48,269 nucleotides of DNA, taken from contig CAAFYZ010000011.1 of NCBI GenBank assembly GCA_900767415.1, positions 1 to 48,269 on the forward strand, read 5' to 3'. A model generated the notes under the pieces. The model did not search any database. It was given only the letters and a program-made list of their open reading frames with translations, and was not told where the DNA came from. The position numbers and the translations under genes are program-made. This stretch comes from Clostridia bacterium. Its GTDB lineage: Bacteria > Bacillota > Clostridia > Oscillospirales > CAG-272. Positions 17,505 to 25,166 of the stretch are shown in pieces. The number at the start of each line of letters is the position of its first letter. The first letter of the stretch is position 1.

Positions 17505-17598
17505 ATAAAAACACATCCGAAAGGAGCAATAGTTGACCATACAAAAAGGGAAAGGTGTGATATCATTATTATAACAAAGACAGAGAGAAGGGGAGAGG

Positions 17599-18126
17599 AT
17601 GGAAAGTCAAAAGGAAAAGGTGGAAGTTTCGCTGCCGATTCGTTCGAGCGTGATGTTTCCGACTTGTGCGCGCGCGGATTATTTACGGCTGAAAACATTT
17701 GACCGCGATATGGTGGTTATAAACAACGCTTCGCTTTGCAGCGAAACGCAGCGAATGATTCACGGAATGGAAGTGTTTATGCCAGGGGGAAGAGAACAGT
17801 ATCTTTGGCAAATGGCGATGCGGTTTTCGCTATATTCCGGATGGAAGTATTTTTTATACAACGATCCGGACGGAAAAACCTATTTTGTAGATCCGAGCAG
17901 CGGAGAGAAACAGATGCTCGGCGATACATTGCGCGGGGGAGATTTTCGGGTAGTGAGCGGGAAAGCATCTGTTCTTTATGATGAAGATACAAGAGAGATC
18001 GGTCATATTCCGCGAATGTTGCTCGGTTACACTTTGGCGTACACGCCCGGCTTGCGGGAATGTTGGAAATTTGATATTCCCATTGAAGCGGTAATCACCG
18101 CACGAAATTCCGAAAAGAAATTATAA
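17599..18126 (+). CDS. Uncharacterised 175-aa protein, first gene of the AAA+/M41 operon
   Basis: I do not recognise a family. The protein is soluble, with no signal peptide or membrane segment. It is rich in aromatic and charged residues, with a central stretch YSGWKYFLYNDPDGKTYFVDP that looks like short beta strands. It starts after GAAGGGGAGAGG, is followed by the next gene after 17 bases, and so is the leader gene of a five-gene transcript. In this setting it could be a substrate, adaptor or inhibitor of the downstream protease. That is only an inference from position. Confidence 0.7.
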   Translation: MESQKEKVEVSLPIRSSVMFPTCARADYLRLKTFDRDMVVINNASLCSETQRMIHGMEVFMPGGREQYLWQMAMRFSLYSGWKYFLYNDPDGKTYFVDPSSGEKQMLGDTLRGGDFRVVSGKASVLYDEDTREIGHIPRMLLGYTLAYTPGLRECWKFDIPIEAVITARNSEKKL

Positions 18127-18143
18127 ATTAGGGGGAAAATTAC

Positions 18144-18455
18144 ATGAAGCATTGTTGGACAGAGGAAGAAATCAAAATTGCCACGGACTATTTTATCAAA
18201 ACTTTTATCATTAACAGGAGAAAATTATCCCTTTCGGCCGCAGCGAAAGAACTAAAAAAACAGCTGCCGGGAATCGAAACGGGCAGCTTGAAAATGCATT
18301 TAAGCAACAGCAAGGCGTTGGCAATCGAATTCGGGCAGAATGACAGTGCCGGATTTTCAAAACTCGATAACGCATCCAAGACGCACCGGCGAATTTTTTC
18401 CGAGGTTGTGCGGAAATGTCAAGCGGGATCGAAGGGAGACAAAGAAAGTGTTTGA
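18144..18455 (+). CDS. 103-aa protein resembling the N-terminal domain of HNH endonucleases
   Basis: Two segments match a pattern I know from the region in front of HNH nuclease domains in many bacterial proteins. First, LPGIETGSLKMHLSNSKAL parallels the usual 'LGR-S-xSVxxKLxNFxSLDP'. Second, GFSKLDNASKTHRRIFSEV parallels 'GLxNASKLDRxIWxEF'. The EEEIKIATDYF start also fits. Here the domain stands alone, with no nuclease attached. GGGGGAAAATTAC precedes the ATG. The stop overlaps the start of the AAA+/M41 protease gene by eight bases, so the two are probably translationally coupled. A DNA-recognition or adaptor role is inference. The match was made by eye. Confidence 0.72.
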   Translation: MKHCWTEEEIKIATDYFIKTFIINRRKLSLSAAAKELKKQLPGIETGSLKMHLSNSKALAIEFGQNDSAGFSKLDNASKTHRRIFSEVVRKCQAGSKGDKESV

Positions 18456-19713
18456 AGAGATCATCGGGTATGAGGATATCAAAAACGAATTGAATACCGT
18501 TATCGGGTGGTATACTGCAAACGAAATGAGCACTTCGCTCCGACTTCCTCGAGGAATTTTGCTTTTCGGCACGCCCGGTGTGGGAAAGACGATGTTTTTA
18601 AGAGCGGTGAAAGAGGCGGCACCGCTTCCGGTATATCCTCTCGTTGTCGAAGATGAGGAGAATATTGTTCTGAGGATGAATGACTTGTTTGAAGAGGCGA
18701 GTCGTGAGCCGCATGGTGCTATTGTGCTGATTGACGAACTGGATTCTTTGATGGATCGAAATCGAAAGGTTGAGGATTGTTTGAAGAAGCAAATGGACGG
18801 GTTGGAACCGCAAAATCGAATCCTTTTCCTTGCGACTGCAAACGGCAACTTTTTCTATAACGAACCGTTGTCTCGCCCCGGACGATTTGACCGGCAAATT
18901 CGCGTTTCGCGCCCCGAAAAAGATGATCGCCAAAGAATGCTTGCACATTATTTTGCAAAGCAGGGACGGACGATATCCGAGGACGAATTATCTTATTGTG
19001 CAGAGTTGACCAGAGGGTGCAACGGCGCAGCGCTTGCCGCCATTACATCGGATATTTTCTTGAGGAATCCGGAAAAAAGCGTCACGGCGGAGATGTTTGA
19101 ACGCTCTTATGCCTTAATTTGCTGTCACGAGCTGCCGCCGGCGCATCCGGAGGATAAGCATTGTTCCCTGATAGCATGCGTCCATGAGGCAGGGCATGCA
19201 TTTATGGTGGAATATTACGGAGCATACTACGACCTTCATCGTGTCTCCATGAGAAAAAAAGAAGAGTGTTGCGGTGCATGCTATTACAGTGCCATACCTC
19301 TGAGGGAAGGATCACAGGCCGCATTACTTGCGAAAATTGAAATCGAACTTGCCGGATTTCTTGCAACAAAAGAGCTTTTGCATTTGACGGATTCCGGTTC
19401 TGCAAGCGATTTGCTGACCGCTCGTTTGGAGGCACGAAAGTTAGTGAATACATTTGGGTATAGCGGTGCAGACAAGGTTCTCCGGGAATACGATATCAAT
19501 GCGCGCAATGAAACTTGGGTTACATGTCTTCGGAATGAACGCCTTGCTACCCGGCTGCTCCGAAAAAGCGAACGACATGTGCGGAAAGTGCTTCAAAGTC
19601 ATCGCGAGGTTGTTTTTGCAATCGCGCAAAAACTGCAGACGGATGGTGCACTTCAACGTCAAAGTATAAAAAATATTGTTCACGGAGAATTGAAAGCAAC
19701 TCAAAAAATATGA
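18448..19713 (+). CDS. FtsH-like AAA+ ATPase with M41 metalloprotease domain, no membrane segment
   Basis: The 421-aa protein has the FtsH core: Walker A GTPGVGKT (41-48), Walker B IVLIDELD (92-99), a second region of homology with RPGRFDRQI, then HEAGH (246-250) and D321 in GSASDLLTAR. The last matches the third zinc ligand of FtsH (GASNDL context). Spacing from H250 to D321 is close to that in FtsH. The two N-terminal membrane helices and periplasmic domain of FtsH are absent, so it should be a soluble ATP-driven protease. I start at GTG 18448, since VFEEIIGYEDIK begins the AAA domain and GGGAG lies ahead; the frame extends upstream but has no ribosome binding site. It overlaps the 103-aa gene by 8 nt and precedes a phosphatase gene by 17. 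Confidence 0.85.
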   Translation: MFEEIIGYEDIKNELNTVIGWYTANEMSTSLRLPRGILLFGTPGVGKTMFLRAVKEAAPLPVYPLVVEDEENIVLRMNDLFEEASREPHGAIVLIDELDSLMDRNRKVEDCLKKQMDGLEPQNRILFLATANGNFFYNEPLSRPGRFDRQIRVSRPEKDDRQRMLAHYFAKQGRTISEDELSYCAELTRGCNGAALAAITSDIFLRNPEKSVTAEMFERSYALICCHELPPAHPEDKHCSLIACVHEAGHAFMVEYYGAYYDLHRVSMRKKEECCGACYYSAIPLREGSQAALLAKIEIELAGFLATKELLHLTDSGSASDLLTARLEARKLVNTFGYSGADKVLREYDINARNETWVTCLRNERLATRLLRKSERHVRKVLQSHREVVFAIAQKLQTDGALQRQSIKNIVHGELKATQKI

Positions 19714-19730
19714 AATAAGGGGAAATAAGA

Positions 19731-20429
19731 ATGACATATTGCGTATCGGATTTGCATGGGTGTGTGGATAAGTATCGGCTGCTTTTGGAAAAGATCAATT
19801 TGCAACCTAATGATATATTGTATGTTCTCGGAGATTGTGTGGATCGCGGAGAACACGGCATTGAAATTCTGCTTGACATTGCCGAAAGAAAAAATGTCGT
19901 GCTGTTGATGGGAAATCACGATTATATTGCGGACGCCTTACTCCGTTATCTCGGCGATCCGTTGCCGGGTCATGTGGATAAAAAGGCCGTGGATTCTATG
20001 TTCCGGAATTGGTTCACCGACGGTGGAGGACCGACTTACAGAGAATACCGTTTGCTGTCGAAGAAGGAGAAAGCGAAGGTGCATGATCTCATATACTCCG
20101 CACGGTATCATCTCGAAATCGTGGTGGCGGGTAAAAAGTTCCATTTATCACATACTTTACCAACTCGCAGACTTTGGAAACAGGAGCATAAGCATGAAGG
20201 TTTTCTTTCTTCAATCGCCTTTATTGAGGGGGAGCCGGAATACGATGGTGTTTACGATGAAAGTATGTTCTTTGTGACGGGGCATGTGCCGACAGGTTTG
20301 ATAGATCCTGACAGCCAAGGGCGTATATGGAAAAAGAACCATCATATTGCCATTGACTGCGGTGCCGTTTTTGGAAATCCGCTCGGCTGTATTTGTCTTG
20401 ACACCATGGAAGAAATATATATCCATTGA
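19731..20429 (+). CDS. PPP-family (calcineurin-like) protein phosphatase
   Basis: This 232-aa metallophosphatase shows all PPP signatures: DLHG (D7, H9), GDCVDRG (34-40), GNHDY (61-65), and later histidines in KFHLSHT and FFVTGHVPTG. Bacterial members such as PrpA/PrpE dephosphorylate Ser, Thr or Tyr on proteins, or act on Ap4A. The length fits the bacterial protein-phosphatase group. It begins 17 bases after the protease stop, behind GGGGAAATAAG, so it is part of the same operon. Coupling a protease to a phosphatase in one transcript suggests that phosphorylation state marks or blocks a target. That is inference, and no kinase is visible nearby. Confidence 0.9.
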   Translation: MTYCVSDLHGCVDKYRLLLEKINLQPNDILYVLGDCVDRGEHGIEILLDIAERKNVVLLMGNHDYIADALLRYLGDPLPGHVDKKAVDSMFRNWFTDGGGPTYREYRLLSKKEKAKVHDLIYSARYHLEIVVAGKKFHLSHTLPTRRLWKQEHKHEGFLSSIAFIEGEPEYDGVYDESMFFVTGHVPTGLIDPDSQGRIWKKNHHIAIDCGAVFGNPLGCICLDTMEEIYIH

Positions 20430-20497
20430 CCGACATTACACGGACGCACATAGACGCACATAAATATTAAAAAAGAAGAGAACAAGGAGAGAATTAA

Positions 20498-20668
20498 ATG
20501 TCATCTACAAAATGGTTGATTTGTTACTATATTACCGAGGGGGCATATAAATGCGGAATTGCCGCACAAAGAGAAACATATTTCGGTACGAAAGCCGGCG
20601 CTATTGCTTTGGCGCAGATGCGGTTGAGGTATTCGCAGTTCAAATTCTATGATTTGATACAAGAATAA
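20498..20668 (+). CDS. 56-aa uncharacterised protein, last gene of the operon
   Basis: A short frame begins after AAGGAGAGAATTAA, an excellent ribosome binding site, and encodes 56 residues with MSSTKWLICYYITEG at the start and a helix-like end (AIALAQMRLRYSQFKFYDL). No family is recognised and there is no signal peptide. It lies 68 bases after the phosphatase gene and just before a strong hairpin. The good ribosome binding site and its place before the terminator are why I consider it real. Confidence 0.65.
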   Translation: MSSTKWLICYYITEGAYKCGIAAQRETYFGTKAGAIALAQMRLRYSQFKFYDLIQE

Positions 20669-20670
20669 TA

Positions 20671-20716
20671 AACAGCAATGCGCACGGAAGAATTACCTTC
20701 CGTGCGCATTGCTGTT
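20671..20716. terminator. 20-bp perfect hairpin between convergent genes
   Basis: AACAGCAATGCGCACGGAAG (20671-20690) is exactly complementary to 20697-20716, with a six-base AATTAC loop. There is no long T-run on the right; on the left AATAATAA gives a weak U-rich tail for the minus strand. It probably terminates transcription from both sides. Confidence 0.7.
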
Positions 20717-20746
20717 ACGAAGAAAAAATATCGGGCGATTTTGCGC

Positions 20747-22021
20747 CTATGGAATTAGGTGCTTGTGGCAATTTATCCATTGTTCAAGAATCGGTTCGCT
20801 TTTTTCTCGCCATTGACTGCATAGATAATATGCTTGATTATGAATGTGAATCGGGTCTTTGTAATATCGAGTACTGTTCGTTTGATCCCTGACCGTCGAT
20901 AAAGCAGCGAATCCCGACAGCCCAAGGATGGATTTTGAGCCCTCTTTTGTCAAAAGGGCGTCGATATCACTTTGCGGCAATTTCCCGCTTTCCAAAATTG
21001 GCACAATCTCCTTTTTTACTACGTTGGCGGTGGTTCCTAATCGTTTTTTTAGCACAGAGGAGCTGTTTTTCGTGACCGACTTTTTTGTTTTCTTTTCTTT
21101 TTCTTTTTTTTCGCCGTATTCTATAAAGAATGGTGTTGCCGTTTTTGGGTCTATGGGAGGGATCATTGCTTTTTCGCAGAATTGAGTCCAAGCGGTTACT
21201 CCGTAAAGTATCTTGTATTTTTTCTGCATGTAATAATTGAGGTACGAATATTCTCCGATTCTTGGAGCGACGTTGTTTTTCTCATACGACGGACCGGGTA
21301 CTGTATAATAGTTCAATGGGTCCGCAAATCTAAGAAAGTGTGCTTTTACAAGATTCTTTTCATTCTGTGAAAGAGAATAGTTCAGTTGCCGTGCCATGAT
21401 GGAATTCGGTGTTGGGCGAGACCAGTCCGACAGCTTTCCGCGTGGGAAGATATGTTCTACATCGACGCCTATGCGCTGACCGTCTGATGAGAAGAAATCG
21501 GAGTTTACCCCGTAAATGTGCGCCAAGTACCGGTGCGAACAAGTTAAAATACCGGCTTTTGCTGTTCCGATATTCGGATACGCGTGAATATCGTACTCTT
21601 CACAGCTCTTCCCGGAGCCGTAATGAAATGGGTAGGTATGGTTTTTCATCATCTCGACAAATAAATCAATATCCGGCTCTACATGCAGACGCACCATGTT
21701 CCATATTTCATGAACATCGAAATTGCTGACGAAAACATAAGAAAAACCGTCTGAAAACTGTGTCAAGGCCGAGCGACGGTTGTTATATCGCCCATTTACT
21801 TTACTTCCGCTTTCATAGTATCGGATCCAAAGAATGGAATCGTCGCGATCTGCATATTGCATCAGCATTTCATGCCATTTCAACACATAATCTTTATCTA
21901 AGAGGCAAGGCGATATGCATGCGTTGAAAAAACCGTCGATAGAAGAACATGCTCCTTTTGGCAGAAGAAAATGTTCTTTGCAAATGGTTGTGTAATTGGA
22001 AAAGTACTCTTTAATCGTCAT
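20747..22021 (-). CDS. Uncharacterised protein with an HNH-like EHIFP motif
   Basis: This 424-aa protein has no overall family I recognise. GVDVEHIFPRGKLSDW around H190, followed by asparagine-rich NSIMARQLNYSLSQNEKN and KAHFLRF, resembles the H-N-H core of DUF1524-type nucleases (EHIxP ... GNLxLL ... N). A highly charged Lys/Glu linker (KKEKEKKTKKSVTKN) follows at about 305-325, then a helical C-terminal part. I start at the ATG at 22021, with AAGGAGAG five bases upstream, rather than 14 codons earlier where no ribosome binding site is seen. It converges on the AAA+/M41 operon across the hairpin at 20671. A nuclease function is plausible but rests on one motif. Confidence 0.65.
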   Translation of the reverse strand: MTIKEYFSNYTTICKEHFLLPKGACSSIDGFFNACISPCLLDKDYVLKWHEMLMQYADRDDSILWIRYYESGSKVNGRYNNRRSALTQFSDGFSYVFVSNFDVHEIWNMVRLHVEPDIDLFVEMMKNHTYPFHYGSGKSCEEYDIHAYPNIGTAKAGILTCSHRYLAHIYGVNSDFFSSDGQRIGVDVEHIFPRGKLSDWSRPTPNSIMARQLNYSLSQNEKNLVKAHFLRFADPLNYYTVPGPSYEKNNVAPRIGEYSYLNYYMQKKYKILYGVTAWTQFCEKAMIPPIDPKTATPFFIEYGEKKEKEKKTKKSVTKNSSSVLKKRLGTTANVVKKEIVPILESGKLPQSDIDALLTKEGSKSILGLSGFAALSTVRDQTNSTRYYKDPIHIHNQAYYLCSQWREKSEPILEQWINCHKHLIP

Positions 22022-22104
22022 TGTGCTCTCCTTTTCGTTTTCCTGCTCGTATTGTATTGACAAAAATGCTATAAAGAAAAGAATAGTTTACATTTTACGC
22101 TACG

Positions 22105-22137
22105 TTTTATAAAAAACGCTCGATTTTTCGGAGAGCG
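22105..22137 (-). terminator. Terminator of the PatB-like gene
   Basis: Read on the minus strand, CGCTC-TCC-GA and TC-GAGCG pair around AAAA and are followed by TTTTTTATAAAA, five bases beyond the stop at 22142. Confidence 0.7.
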
Positions 22138-22141
22138 CGAC

Positions 22142-23317
22142 TTATTGTTTCTCTTTCAGAAACCGCTCGACCCCTTCGCGGAGAAGGGAAAGCCCGCGGA
22201 GGAGCGTGCTCTTCTGACAGGCGACGTTCATGCGCAAAAAGTGTGCGCCGTCCCCGCGATAGGGACTGCCCGCCGAGAGATACAGTCCCGTCGTCTCGCG
22301 GATAAAGTCGCGCAGAGAATCGGTATTTTCCGCAAGGCGTTCGCAGTCGAGCCAAAGAAGATAGGTCGCCTCCCCCGGCGTTACGCGAATTTCGGGGATT
22401 TTCTCTTTGATAAATTCCGTCGCGACTTTCTTGTTCTCGGCAAGGTATTCCCGCAGGGCGTCAAGCCACACGCCCCCCTCACGGAATGCCGCCGCCGTCG
22501 CGATCGGGGCAAAGCAGTTCGGCTCGGCGACCTCGTCGCTGTTCAGCCCGCGCTCCACCTTTTCCCGCAGGCGGGGGTTCGGCACGGCGACCGCCGCAGA
22601 CTGCAGTCCCGCGATATTGAATGCTTTGCTCGCCGAAAGGCAGGTGACGGAGAGGTCGCGACATTCGTCCGAGACCGAGGCAAAAGGGACGTAGTTTTTC
22701 CCCGGGTCGGTCAGGTCGCAATGGATCTCGTCGGAGAGCAGGACGACGCCGTGCGCACGGCAGAGCGCGCCGATCTTCGCGAGTTCTTCCTTCGTCCAGA
22801 TCCTGCCCACGGGATTGTGCGGGTTGCAGAGAATCATCATGGTAGCGAGGGGTTCGGCGAGCTTTTTTTCAAGGTCGGCAAAGTCGATCCGATACGCCCC
22901 CGTCCCGTCCCGCACGAGGCGGCTCTCGAGGACGGCTCTCCCCGCATTTTCCACTGAGTGAAAGAAAATATCATATACCGGCGTCAGAAGGACGACGCGG
23001 TCGCCGACGTTCGTTACCCGCTTGACGATTGAGGAGATCGCGGGCACGACCCCCGTGCAGAAGATCAGCCATTCCCGCGGGATCGCCATGCCGTGACGGC
23101 TCTCCCACCAGTCGGAGATGGCGGTGTACCATTCGTCTGGCAGGACGGTATAGCCGAAGATGCCCTCCTTCGCCCGCTTTTCGACCGCGGCGATGACGGC
23201 GGGTGCCGTCTTGAAATCCATGTCCGCGACCCACATCGGTAGCTCGTTTTCTCCGATGTCCCATTTGAGAGAGTTCGTGTTCCGACGGGAGGTCGGCGCG
23301 TCAAAATCAAACTTCAT
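22142..23317 (-). CDS. PatB/MalY-type PLP-dependent C-S lyase (aminotransferase fold I)
   Basis: This 391-aa enzyme belongs to the MalY/PatB branch. Visible are the N-terminal LPMWVADMDF signature, CNPHNPVGRIWT, LLSDEIHCDL and the PLP lysine K231 in CLSASKAFNIAGLQ. The family cleaves cystathionine or cysteine conjugates to a thiol, pyruvate and ammonia, and some members moonlight as regulators. It is cytoplasmic and of normal length. The ATG at 23317 has GGGGAGG upstream and overlaps the end of the DUF3737 gene by 11 bases, so the two are translationally coupled. A longer upstream frame exists but lies wholly inside the neighbour. Confidence 0.9.
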   Translation of the reverse strand: MKFDFDAPTSRRNTNSLKWDIGENELPMWVADMDFKTAPAVIAAVEKRAKEGIFGYTVLPDEWYTAISDWWESRHGMAIPREWLIFCTGVVPAISSIVKRVTNVGDRVVLLTPVYDIFFHSVENAGRAVLESRLVRDGTGAYRIDFADLEKKLAEPLATMMILCNPHNPVGRIWTKEELAKIGALCRAHGVVLLSDEIHCDLTDPGKNYVPFASVSDECRDLSVTCLSASKAFNIAGLQSAAVAVPNPRLREKVERGLNSDEVAEPNCFAPIATAAAFREGGVWLDALREYLAENKKVATEFIKEKIPEIRVTPGEATYLLWLDCERLAENTDSLRDFIRETTGLYLSAGSPYRGDGAHFLRMNVACQKSTLLRGLSLLREGVERFLKEKQ

Positions 23318-24167
23318 GCGAGCCCTCCCCGTGCAGTGAGACGATCTCCGTTTTCGAGGGATCGACCCTGTCCGCATCGATCAGAATCTCTCCGATGTCG
23401 TCGGCGACGATCTTTCCGCCCGCGGGGTTGAGAATGCTGTCCGTGTGTCCCGTGAGACGGGCGTCCACCGTACTGTATTCAAACGCTAAGGTTGTGTTCA
23501 GCAGACGGCAGTTTTTCATCACGAGATTCTCGATATAGCACATCCCCTGCAGACTTTCGATCGTGCAGTCGATCAGCGTCAGATTTTTTGCGTTCCAGCC
23601 GAGGTATTCGCCCGAGAGAAAAGAATTTCTGACCGTTACGCCGTCGCTGTTCCAGAAGGCGTCCTTCGAGAGCAGGCGGGAGTCGTGGATCTCGACGTTT
23701 TTCGCCCCGTCAAAGGAGTAGTTGCCGACGAGCGTCAGACGGTCGAAGACGACGTTCTCGCAGTTCATCGCAAAATAGTCGCCCTTGGCTCTGACGTCGC
23801 TCCCCGTAATGTCCCGACAGTTCCAGAGCGTCTCCGCCGCATTCGGAAAATCGACGTTGCGGAGGGTAACCCCGCGACAGCGGCGAAAATTCTTCGGTGC
23901 TTCCACCACCGTGTCGCACATCGAGATTTCGTCGGTATACCAGATGCCGGCACGCGCCCCGTCGAAAAAGGTGCAACCTTCCACCGAAATGCGGTGGCTG
24001 TACCAGAGCGGATATTTCCATTTGAAAAGGTCGGAGACCAGTCGGAGGTCCTGCGAGTGCTTCAGCGGGGATTCTCCGTCGGCAAAGGTGCAGTGGCGGA
24101 TCTCCGTATCCTTCGCGCCGAACAGTGCCCGCTCTCCCGCAAAAAATTGTTGTTCTGTGATTTTCAT
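23307..24167 (-). CDS. DUF3737-family protein (right-handed beta-helix)
   Basis: The 286-aa protein begins MKITEQQFFAGERALFGAKD. It contains the repeated 'short strand, N/D turn' pattern of a pentapeptide or beta-helix fold (CTFFDGARAGIWYTDE, FDRLTLVGNYSFDGAKNVEI). FKWKYPLWYSHRI and GIWYTDEI are typical of DUF3737. Function is unknown for the family; it often sits beside PatB-like lyases, which fits the overlap here. I start at 24167, where AGGAAG precedes the ATG, because residues upstream in the longer frame are coded within the promoter region. No signal peptide is present, so it is cytoplasmic. Confidence 0.85.
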   Translation of the reverse strand: MKITEQQFFAGERALFGAKDTEIRHCTFADGESPLKHSQDLRLVSDLFKWKYPLWYSHRISVEGCTFFDGARAGIWYTDEISMCDTVVEAPKNFRRCRGVTLRNVDFPNAAETLWNCRDITGSDVRAKGDYFAMNCENVVFDRLTLVGNYSFDGAKNVEIHDSRLLSKDAFWNSDGVTVRNSFLSGEYLGWNAKNLTLIDCTIESLQGMCYIENLVMKNCRLLNTTLAFEYSTVDARLTGHTDSILNPAGGKIVADDIGEILIDADRVDPSKTEIVSLHGEGSHEV

Positions 24168-24300
24168 TCTTTTTCTTCCTTTTGTTTTCGCGCCGAGGTC
24201 CGAAAAGACGGTTTTTCTCTTTCTATTATACCACATTCCGAAAAAAGCGCAAGGGGAAAAGCCGATTTTCTCCCCCTTCGCAAAAAGTGCGCCCTTCGGC

Positions 24301-24346
24301 AAAAAGAACGCCCCCGAAAGTCAGAGACTTTCGGGGGCGCGGTTTT
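24301..24346 (-). terminator. Bidirectional-looking terminator after the small lipoprotein gene
   Basis: CGCCCCCGAAAGTC (24309-24322) pairs perfectly with 24326-24339 around AGA. The minus strand then reads TTCTTTTT, suiting the lipoprotein gene that ends at 24368; the plus strand reads GGTTTTTT. Confidence 0.9.
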
Positions 24347-24367
24347 TTGATTCGTCGTGCGGGAAAA

Positions 24368-24817
24368 TTACTTCACGCTCTTGACGATATCTTTGATCTC
24401 TTTCGCACGAGCAATAGTCAAAGGAAGAACAAGGCAGTTGCCCTTGGCATAGCCGGTGTCTTCCAGAGCTTTCTGGAATTCCTTCGCGTCTTCGTTCGAA
24501 GATATATCTTCGATGAATCCTCTAATGGTCGCGCTGTCGTCATAAGCTTTCTTCATGTCTTCGGTGGACTTGAACTCAACGATGAGAGCGGAAGCAAGGG
24601 TGCCTTTTTTGGTGAGAAGGTGAAGATTGACTGCGAGGTCGTCCTTCTCCATTTCTTCTTTGATGCTCTTCGACATGGATTCAAGGTCGGTGTTTTCTTC
24701 ATAGCCCTCTTTTTCAAATGCGCTCTTCAGAGCATTGTACTTCGAGCAGCTGGCGAGAGACAGAACCGCCATTACCAGGACAAGGACGAGGCTGAGGATT
24801 TTCATGGACTTTTTCAT
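24368..24817 (-). CDS. Small secreted lipoprotein of unknown function
   Basis: This 149-aa protein starts with a lipoprotein signal peptide (MKKSMKILSLVLVLVMAVLS) and lipobox LASC, with lipidation expected at C24. The mature part is about 125 residues, acidic and mostly helical, including ESMSKSIKEEMEKDD and STEDMKKAYDDSATI. No enzyme motif is seen. It would sit on the outer face of the membrane. AAAGGAG precedes the ATG, a TTGTCA-17-TATACT promoter is at 24889-24917 and a terminator follows, so it is monocistronic. It may be a general envelope protein; I cannot assign a role. Confidence 0.85.
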   Translation of the reverse strand: MKKSMKILSLVLVLVMAVLSLASCSKYNALKSAFEKEGYEENTDLESMSKSIKEEMEKDDLAVNLHLLTKKGTLASALIVEFKSTEDMKKAYDDSATIRGFIEDISSNEDAKEFQKALEDTGYAKGNCLVLPLTIARAKEIKDIVKSVK

Positions 24818-24888
24818 GGTGCGTTTCTCCTTTTGTTAGTAAGTAGAATTTCTTCCCGGCGGGACCCTCCCGTCGGTGGTGTAAAAAC

Positions 24889-24917
24889 AGTATAACATAT
24901 CTTGCGGAATTTGACAA
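24889..24917 (-). promoter_or_regulatory. Promoter of the small lipoprotein gene
   Basis: Minus-strand TTGTCA (24917-24912), a 17-nt spacer and TATACT (24894-24889). Confidence 0.75.
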
Positions 24918-25166
24918 GAGATGAGATTTTACAAATTTATTTCTCTTGTCTAAATTTTTACAAACGATATGATTTTGTCAAAAATCGGGAAGAAAAACGG
25001 GAAACTCCCGCAAGGAAAGAGTCCGTGCGCGGAAATTTCCGTTTGTTTGGTATCTCCTTCCACCGCGTGACGACGAGGGCGCGGCGACGAGAAACTCGGC
25101 GGGACGACACGGGTTCCGGACCGCCTTCGACGTCGGTTTCTGCAAGGCGGGGACGCTTTCGGTCGC
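24918..25166. other. Spacer beside the pseudogene
   Basis: No gene is visible. The left half is AT-rich with several TTGTCA/TTGACA-like hexamers; the right half is GC-rich and lies downstream of the pseudogene's stop codon. Confidence 0.4.
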
